Assembly: GCA_026128865.1 (NCBI GenBank)
Contig: JAHCJE010000014.1
Span: forward strand, 1 to 37,194
Length of the DNA stretch: 37,194 nt
Reading direction: 5' to 3'
Source: Phycisphaeraceae bacterium
GTDB taxonomy: Bacteria; Planctomycetota; Phycisphaerae; Phycisphaerales; UBA1924
This document shows positions 32,013 to 37,194 of this stretch, piece after piece; positions within the stretch are counted from its first letter, which is position 1, and each line of letters opens with the position of its first letter. The position numbers were made by a program, and so were the translations under genes. The notes under the pieces were generated by a model. The model saw nothing but the letters and a program-made list of their open reading frames with translations, was not told the origin of the DNA and did no database searches.

Positions 32013-32954
32013 ATGCCGACCACCGTCTTTCTGAACGGCGCGTTCGTCGAGCCGGGCGACGCCAGGGTCTCTGCGTTCGACGCGGGTTTGCAGCACGCCG
32101 TCGGTCTGTTCGAGACGCTCACTGCGGGCAACACCGGCGGCGAGGCGTGGGGCCACCGGCTGCCCGAGCACGTTGACCGACTCTGCGTCTCGGCGAAGGA
32201 ACTGGCCCTGAGCAACGACCTGCGGCGCGATGCGCTGATCGATGCCGTGCTGCTGACGGTGAAGCGAAGCGGGCTGCCGCGTGCCCGCGTCCGTCTCACC
32301 ATCACGGCGGGGGACATGAGCACGGCCCCCCGGCCCGCGCCAGGCACGACGACACCCCCCCCCCACGCTCCGACGGTGATGGTCCTCGCGCAGCCCGCGA
32401 CGAACTACCCGGAGTCGATGTACGAGCGGGGTACACGGGTCGTCATCGCCGACGCCCGTGCAAATCCGTTCAATCCCTTCGAGGGGCACAAGACGCTCAA
32501 CTACTGGTGGCGGCTGCGAGAACTGCACCTCGCTTCGGCCAAGGGCGCAGCCGAGGCTCTCGTCTTCCAGATCACCAACCATCTCGCGGGCGGGTGCGTT
32601 TCCAATGTGTTCGTCGTGAAAGATGCCGCGCTGCTCACGCCTTACGCCCGAGGCGACGAAGGATCGTCGCTCCCCAGCCCCGTCCTGCCCGGGATCACGC
32701 GGGCCGCCTTGCTCGACATGGCGGCTGAACTGGGCATCCAAGCACAGCGACGAATGATCACGATCGATGATCTGCTCGGCGCGGAGGAGATCTTCCTGAC
32801 GAACTCCAGTTGGGGGGTGCTGCCGGTCGTGGCAGTGGAGCGCGAGACGATCGGCGCCGGAAGCCCCGGGCCGGTAACGCGCCGACTGCGAGAGTTGGTC
32901 GAGCGTGAGATGAGCGCGCCCGGTGGATCCGACGGGGCTAGGGCCGCTCGATGA
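32013..32954 (+). CDS. PLP-dependent aminotransferase class IV-like protein
   Basis: 313 residues from ATG 32013. The fold is that of branched-chain or D-amino acid aminotransferases and aminodeoxychorismate lyase: VFLNGAFV, SAFDAGLQHAVGLFETL, LPEHVDRL, the PLP lysine Lys160 in GHKTLNYW and VLPGITRAALLDMAAELGI. The Glu that normally contacts the pyridine nitrogen (in the EG-x-x-SN motif) appears replaced by Gly in LAGGCVSNVFVV. An acidic and Pro-rich insert lies at about 104-120. Substrate is uncertain. TACCCT lies 6 nt before the ATG. Its last 17 bp overlap the convergent membrane-protein gene. Confidence 0.85.
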   Translation: MPTTVFLNGAFVEPGDARVSAFDAGLQHAVGLFETLTAGNTGGEAWGHRLPEHVDRLCVSAKELALSNDLRRDALIDAVLLTVKRSGLPRARVRLTITAGDMSTAPRPAPGTTTPPPHAPTVMVLAQPATNYPESMYERGTRVVIADARANPFNPFEGHKTLNYWWRLRELHLASAKGAAEALVFQITNHLAGGCVSNVFVVKDAALLTPYARGDEGSSLPSPVLPGITRAALLDMAAELGIQAQRRMITIDDLLGAEEIFLTNSSWGVLPVVAVERETIGAGSPGPVTRRLRELVEREMSAPGGSDGARAAR

Positions 32955-33201
32955 CGCGAACGTTGCGGCGTCCATCGCGCACGAAGATCGCGGCGAACGC
33001 TCGGCGCACCATGCTCACGGCGGCAAAGATGGCGAACACGACAGCGCCGACGAAAAGGGCCGGCACGAGGAGCAGCACGCCGACGCCGATGACGAGCGCA
33101 ATGGCGACGAAAGCCGCAATCCTGGAGAGAATCGTGGGCCTGAACTCGCCCGAGGACGCCCGGGCGCGCTCGCGCACCGAGATCACGCGCCACCGCTCCA
33201 C
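32938..33201 (-). CDS. Small membrane protein
   Basis: 87 residues from GTG 33201. Two hydrophobic helices (AAFVAIALVIGVGVLLLVPA and FVGAVVFAIFAAVSMV) are flanked by Arg-rich ends. No family is recognised. It starts 9 nt after the glycosyltransferase stop, so it is probably the last gene of that operon. Its end overlaps the convergent aminotransferase gene by 17 bp. Confidence 0.6.
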   Translation of the reverse strand: MERWRVISVRERARASSGEFRPTILSRIAAFVAIALVIGVGVLLLVPALFVGAVVFAIFAAVSMVRRAFAAIFVRDGRRNVRVIERP

Positions 33202-33210
33202 GCGGGGATA

Positions 33211-34773
33211 CTAGCGGGCTTGCCGGGCGGCTTCGTCCGTGACACGGAAGGCGGTGAACGTGAACTTGTGTACCGTGCCGGACGCGACCGCCTCGAGGCG
33301 CGGCGCCAATCCAATCCGCTCGACACGGGCGAGTTCATCGCTCGCACCATCGGTTCGCAGCACCACGATTGTTCCTTCTGGAAGTACGCCGAGCGAGATG
33401 AGACCCGGATCCCACCGCACAACGACCCGGCTGCCCTGCTCGCGAGCGCGGCGCACGGCGTACAGGAGTGTCTCAGGGCGTGCTTCGACGAGATGATCGG
33501 CAACAACGACCGCGCCGTCGGGAAGCGACGTCGCAAGTGCGAACCCTGCCTCTCGGCCCGAAGTGGCGCGGCGTCCCGGTTCGAACCAGGCGAGATCGGC
33601 GACCAACGCGGCGAACATCGCGGCAGCCCATGCCGCGGGATGTCCGAGCATCAGCCCCCGCGCGATTCGCGCCCGCAACACCGTGAATCCAGAGGCTGCG
33701 CCAAGCATGACGTACGCGACCAGCGGAGCAACAAAGACCGAAGCAGGCATGGCGTAGCGTGGATTGCTCACGCCCGATAGAGCGAAGATAGTGAGCGTGA
33801 GAACACATGCCCAGGCGAGTGTCCGAGCGGTGGTGACGGCGGACTCCGGAAGCCCGCTTCCTGCCTCCCGTCGAGCGTCTCCACCCCAAGGAAAGAGCAG
33901 TGCGAGCGAGAAGGGCAGCATGCTCGCGAGCGCGACCGGTCCGAGCGCGAGGACGCCGACCACGCGGTCGAGCGACCACAAGAACTCACCCACGCTCTGT
34001 GTCACGACATTCGGCAGGCGCGCCGCTTCTCGTGCTACTCCCCATCCGAGCAGCGCGAGCGGGAGGCACCCGCATGCGGTCATGGCCCACACGCGAGCGT
34101 TCGCGAGCGGCCTGAAGGTCCGGCCGACGACGCACGCCGCGAGCAGCGCCGCGACGAGCGCCGGCGCTCCGGCCGGCCCCTTCATCGCGCCCATGAGCGT
34201 GATCCCGCAGGCACCGAGCACGATCACCAACACACGCCCCGCACGCTCTCGCCGACACAGGTCGACCGCCGCCAGCGAGGCGAGTTGTGCGCCCAGGAGG
34301 TTGAGCGATTCGATCTCCGCGCCGCGTGCGATGGGCCAGAGCCAGGGCATAAGAAGTTGCGCCATGCCTGCGGCGAGCGCCCAGCGGTTGCTGAACCATC
34401 GCCGAGCGAACCACCACGCGGACAGGGTCATCCCCAGCATTGCGAGCGCGGACGGGAGCCGGGCGGAGAACTCGCTTTGGCCGAATGCGGCCGCGCTCAG
34501 CGCGGTCGCCCAGGAGATACCGGGCGGCTTCCGCAGGTAGGGCACGCCGAAGAGGCGCGGAACGAGGATCGCGGAGGTTGCTTCGCGGGATGCCCTCCCC
34601 TCCTCACGGAGTGTGTCGAGCATCTCCCAGCCTGAGATGGCTCGGTGGCCTTCGGTCGCGAACAGACCGCCGCTGCCGAGGAACGGTAGACAAACCAAGG
34701 CCCACGCGCCAATGAGCGCGAGCATGTGCCAGCGGGGATAAGAGCGAACACCGCGGGACCGTGGATCCTTCAC
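33211..34773 (-). CDS. GT-C glycosyltransferase, ArnT/PMT-like (GT39/GT83 type)
   Basis: 520 residues from GTG 34773, overlapping the phosphatase stop (GTGA). About 11-12 membrane helices. The first outer loop carries LFATEGHRAISGWEML, equivalent to the DE/EE catalytic loop, and VPRLFGVPYLRKPPGISWATAL matches the conserved loop motif of lipid-linked sugar transferases. A soluble C-terminal part follows near residue 410. It should transfer a sugar from a polyprenyl phosphate donor to lipid A, a glycan or protein on the outer face of the membrane. Acceptor unknown. It lies in an operon with a membrane-anchored tyrosine phosphatase. Confidence 0.88.
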   Translation of the reverse strand: MKDPRSRGVRSYPRWHMLALIGAWALVCLPFLGSGGLFATEGHRAISGWEMLDTLREEGRASREATSAILVPRLFGVPYLRKPPGISWATALSAAAFGQSEFSARLPSALAMLGMTLSAWWFARRWFSNRWALAAGMAQLLMPWLWPIARGAEIESLNLLGAQLASLAAVDLCRRERAGRVLVIVLGACGITLMGAMKGPAGAPALVAALLAACVVGRTFRPLANARVWAMTACGCLPLALLGWGVAREAARLPNVVTQSVGEFLWSLDRVVGVLALGPVALASMLPFSLALLFPWGGDARREAGSGLPESAVTTARTLAWACVLTLTIFALSGVSNPRYAMPASVFVAPLVAYVMLGAASGFTVLRARIARGLMLGHPAAWAAAMFAALVADLAWFEPGRRATSGREAGFALATSLPDGAVVVADHLVEARPETLLYAVRRAREQGSRVVVRWDPGLISLGVLPEGTIVVLRTDGASDELARVERIGLAPRLEAVASGTVHKFTFTAFRVTDEAARQAR

Positions 34774-35420
34774 GGCGATCCGGCCGCAGCGGGATTCAGC
34801 GGCTCGGCTCCCGGCACGTCGACCCCCTCATGTACCGCGCGCCCGACCGGCTCGGTCCAGGCCTCGAAGACCTCGCGCAGGCGCGGGTTGCGGCGGGGGT
34901 TGTGCTTGTAACGCTGGGTCTCGGCGTATGCGTCGTCCATCGACACGCCCTCTACCAGATGGCGATACATGGCAACAGCGCACCCTGTTCGCTCAGAGCC
35001 TGCGCCGCACTGCACGAGCACTGGCTGGCGCTCGGGGTCGGTCATGATGCGCAGGGCCTCGGCGTAAAAGTTCGGGTTGCCGGTGGCGTCGCCTTCGAGG
35101 TCCATGCGGACGCGATCGACGCCCAGTGCGTCAGCGGTGCGCTGGGCGAGCCGTTCCTCGCGCGTGCCCGGCTCGAACGCGCCGAGATCGACGATGGTGC
35201 GGATGCCGTGCTCCCGGACGACCTTCTCCGTCGCGGCCGGGGTGAGTTTGCCGGAGCGGTAGAGGACGCCCTCGGTGACGACGCCGAAGTTCTTGGGGAA
35301 GAGGTTCGGCCGCACCCACTCGCGGTAGACGAGGGCACCGCAGGCGACGATCAGGGCGATCGCGAGGGCGTTGCGGAGGAATCGGGCGGCGGAGAAGGGT
35401 GTGCGTGGTTGCTCGGCCAT
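34770..35420 (-). CDS. Membrane-anchored Cys-based (dual-specificity-like) phosphatase
   Basis: 216 residues from ATG 35420; an in-frame ATG at 35444 is an alternative. One helix near the N-terminus (FLRNALAIALIVACGALVYREW) anchors it. VLYRSGKLTPAATEKVVREHG and IRTIVDLGAFEPGTREE lead to the phosphatase loop QCGAGSERTG, a CX5R motif with Cys138 and Arg144. The usual His before the Cys is Gln. Members act on phosphotyrosine, phosphoinositides or lipid phosphates. Coupling with the GT-C transferase suggests a role with polyprenyl or glycolipid phosphates, which is inference. TACGAT lies 7 nt upstream. Confidence 0.87.
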   Translation of the reverse strand: MAEQPRTPFSAARFLRNALAIALIVACGALVYREWVRPNLFPKNFGVVTEGVLYRSGKLTPAATEKVVREHGIRTIVDLGAFEPGTREERLAQRTADALGVDRVRMDLEGDATGNPNFYAEALRIMTDPERQPVLVQCGAGSERTGCAVAMYRHLVEGVSMDDAYAETQRYKHNPRRNPRLREVFEAWTEPVGRAVHEGVDVPGAEPLNPAAAGSP

Positions 35421-35450
35421 CGCGTGGATCGTAGACCCTACCATGTGCGC

Positions 35451-36140
35451 ATGGTGAATCGCTCGGGCGCCAGGGAGGGGGCGGGCGCGGGCCGGTCCGT
35501 GCCCGCGGCGCCGCGGTCGCGCGCCTATCCCGAGGCCGTCGATCGGCTCATCGAGCGGCTGGCGGACCTGCCGGGGATCGGGCGGCGGTCGGCGGAGCGG
35601 CTGGCGTTCCACCTGCTCAAGAGCGACGAGGCGGCCGCGATGGCGCTGGCCCGGGCGATCGCGGACGTGAAGCGCACCGTGCGGCATTGCTCCGTGTGCT
35701 CGAACTTCGCCGAGGGCGACCCGTGCGCCATCTGCACGGACGCGACACGCGACCGCTCGACCGTTCTGGTGGTCGAGCAGCCGAAGGACCTCATCGCGCT
35801 CGAACAGACGGGGATGTACAAGGGGCTGTACCACGTGCTGATGGGGCGGCTCAGCCCGCTCGACGGCATCGGGCCGGAGGAACTGACCGCGGGCGACCTG
35901 CTGGCGCGCGTCGATGACCCGGCGAAGAACCCCGGCGGCGTGCCGATCCGCGAGGTCGTGCTCGGGCTGAACCCGACGCTCGAGGGCGACGGGACCGCGC
36001 TCTATCTCGCCGAAGAACTCCACAAGCGCAGCGTGGCGGTGTCGCGGCTGGCGCGGGGCCTGCCGAGCGGATCGCAACTGGAATACGCCAACAAGGCGGT
36101 GCTCGCGGACGCCATCCTGGGGAGGCAGAAGGTAGAGTGA
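35451..36140 (+). CDS. recR: Recombination mediator RecR
   Basis: 229 residues from ATG 35451, about 30 longer than usual because of a basic low-complexity N-terminus; a later start is possible. The helix-hairpin-helix LADLPGIGRRSAERLAFHLL is at 38-56. The zinc finger C80, C83, C92, C95 (HCSVCSNF...DPCAIC) and a Toprim domain beginning STVLVVEQPKDLIALEQTG follow, with LEGDGTALYLAE late in Toprim. With RecO or RecF it loads RecA at single-strand gaps. The start lies 30 bp from the divergent phosphatase start; TACCAT is 6 nt upstream. Confidence 0.95.
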   Translation: MVNRSGAREGAGAGRSVPAAPRSRAYPEAVDRLIERLADLPGIGRRSAERLAFHLLKSDEAAAMALARAIADVKRTVRHCSVCSNFAEGDPCAICTDATRDRSTVLVVEQPKDLIALEQTGMYKGLYHVLMGRLSPLDGIGPEELTAGDLLARVDDPAKNPGGVPIREVVLGLNPTLEGDGTALYLAEELHKRSVAVSRLARGLPSGSQLEYANKAVLADAILGRQKVE

Positions 36141-36196
36141 GGAAGCCGGAAGTGATGGAGTGACGGAGCGGCCGGGGACGACTGATCGGGACTTTC

Positions 36197-37194
36197 ATGC
36201 GGTTCGAAACCTCCCAGCACATGCGACTCGGCCAGCAGATGAAGCTGGCTCCGCGGGTGATCCAGTCGATGGAGATCCTGCAGATGCCGCTCACCGAGTT
36301 GGAGGAGCGCATCGAGCAGGAACTGGCGGGGAACGCGACGCTGGAACTGGTCGAGCCGGGCGCGGATCGACCCGAGAGCGGCGCGGACACGCGGGCAGAC
36401 ACCGCGAGCGAGGCGAGCGAGACGGAGGAAGGATTCGAGCGCCTCGACCGCTACGAACGCTCGAACCCCGAGGCAGCCGAGAACGAGTTCTCCGCAACGC
36501 CGCTCCGCGACCGTACCGAGCGCACGCCCTCGCGCCGTCTCGAGGGCGAGCGCGACGGGAAGATGGACGCGATGGCAGCCGCCCCCGCGCGGGCGGCTTC
36601 CCTGCCGGAGCAGTTGCTGAACCAGTGGCACCTGGCCGACGTCGAGGAGTCGCTGCGCCGCCCGGGCGAACTCATCATCGGGTACCTGGACGACGATGGC
36701 TACCTGCGCACGCCGCTGGAGACCATCGCGGCCAACGCCCCGGCTGGACAGGACGGCGCGCGCGCGGGCGTGGCGGACCTGGAGCGAGCGCTGACGGCCG
36801 TGCAGTTGTTCCTGGAGCCGCCCGGCATCGCGGCCCGCGACGCGCGCGAGTGTCTGCTGCTGCAACTGGACGCGATGGAGGACGGCGAGGGGTGGGACTC
36901 GGACGAGGACCGCGCGGCGACGCTGCGGGTAGCGCGCACGCTGGTCGCCGACCACCTCGAGGACCTGACGCAGAACCGCCTGCCGCGGATCGCCGAGCGC
37001 GCGGGGCTGACGATCGACGAGATCAAGTCGGGGCTGGAGTTGCTGCGCCGGCTGAGCCTCGCGCCGGCGCGCCGGCTCGTCTCCGAGCAGCCCGAGCCGA
37101 TCATCCCGGACGCGATCGTCGAGTACGACGAGGAGCACGACCGCTACATCGCCTACCTGAACGACTCGCGCCTGCCCAACCTGCGGATCAACAA
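36197..37194 (+). CDS. rpoN: RNA polymerase sigma-54 factor (N-terminal two thirds, cut by window edge)
   Basis: At least 332 residues from ATG 36197. Region I is clear: MRFETSQHMRLGQQMKLAPR, then VIQSMEILQMPLTELEERIE, the Gln/Leu-rich segment that binds the activator and the -12 DNA. An acidic region II of about 75 residues follows. The core-binding domain then starts at LPEQLLNQWHLADVEESLRR, with IGYLDDDGYLRTPLE and FLEPPGIAARDARECLLLQL. The DNA-binding RpoN box lies beyond the window. It directs transcription from -24/-12 promoters with AAA+ activators. It lies 56 bp after recR on the same strand. Confidence 0.96.
   Translation, partial: MRFETSQHMRLGQQMKLAPRVIQSMEILQMPLTELEERIEQELAGNATLELVEPGADRPESGADTRADTASEASETEEGFERLDRYERSNPEAAENEFSATPLRDRTERTPSRRLEGERDGKMDAMAAAPARAASLPEQLLNQWHLADVEESLRRPGELIIGYLDDDGYLRTPLETIAANAPAGQDGARAGVADLERALTAVQLFLEPPGIAARDARECLLLQLDAMEDGEGWDSDEDRAATLRVARTLVADHLEDLTQNRLPRIAERAGLTIDEIKSGLELLRRLSLAPARRLVSEQPEPIIPDAIVEYDEEHDRYIAYLNDSRLPNLRIN

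Overview
The window is about 37 kb of very GC-rich bacterial chromosome, almost entirely coding, with many short operons. The gene content suggests a planctomycete, most likely of the Phycisphaerae type. The signs are a secreted protein ending in a duplicated dockerin-like EF-hand motif and a 'GC' tail, a type II pseudopilin, a CPRCGYD zinc-ribbon membrane protein, HEAT-repeat lipoproteins, and interspersed repeats that read as PYGRGS in frame. No database search was possible, so the lineage is inference. Nothing points to a prophage, ICE, CRISPR array or large island. The only mobile-looking unit is a small cassette at about 8.0-8.6 kb.

Layout. 1-1.4 kb: a CPA2 cation/proton antiporter (cut by the window edge) translationally coupled to a tandem UspA protein. 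1.4-5.1 kb: two secreted proteins, one propeller-like with a dockerin-like tail and one a long YG-repeat protein. 5.3-6.8 kb: atpA standing alone, with a 21-bp minisatellite upstream. 7.4-9.6 kb: cysC and a PAP phosphatase (activated-sulfate metabolism), separated by a four-helix-bundle gene framed by inverted AT-rich repeat arrays. 9.7-17.8 kb, minus strand: leuS, folC, pdxJ, a MauE/DoxX-like protein, two secreted or membrane proteins of unknown function, and a pseudopilin. 17.9-20 kb, plus strand: DUF2089-like regulator, small membrane protein, M16 peptidase. 20-24.9 kb, minus strand: zinc-ribbon membrane protein, 2-hydroxyacid dehydrogenase, tRNA-Asp, small membrane protein, coiled-coil protein, HEAT lipoprotein. 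25-29.2 kb, minus strand: lnt, accD, a degenerate histidine phosphatase, rpe. 29.3-33 kb, plus strand: secreted EEP-family hydrolase, ggt, class IV aminotransferase. 33-35.4 kb, minus strand: small membrane protein, GT-C glycosyltransferase, membrane-anchored tyrosine phosphatase. 35.4-37.2 kb, plus strand: recR and rpoN (cut by the window edge).

Three observations stand out. (1) The pseudopilin operon has a promoter whose -35/-10 spacer is mostly a run of 12 G, and its -10 sits 6 nt from the ATG. This is the arrangement expected of a phase-variable, leaderless promoter. (2) The four-helix-bundle gene lies between inverted arrays of an AGCAAATAGCAAATG-like unit, and one array supplies the stop codon of cysC; this looks like a small inserted element of unknown mechanism. 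(3) Many genes without a Shine-Dalgarno sequence carry a TANNNT hexamer 5-9 nt before the start codon, which suggests widespread leaderless transcription.
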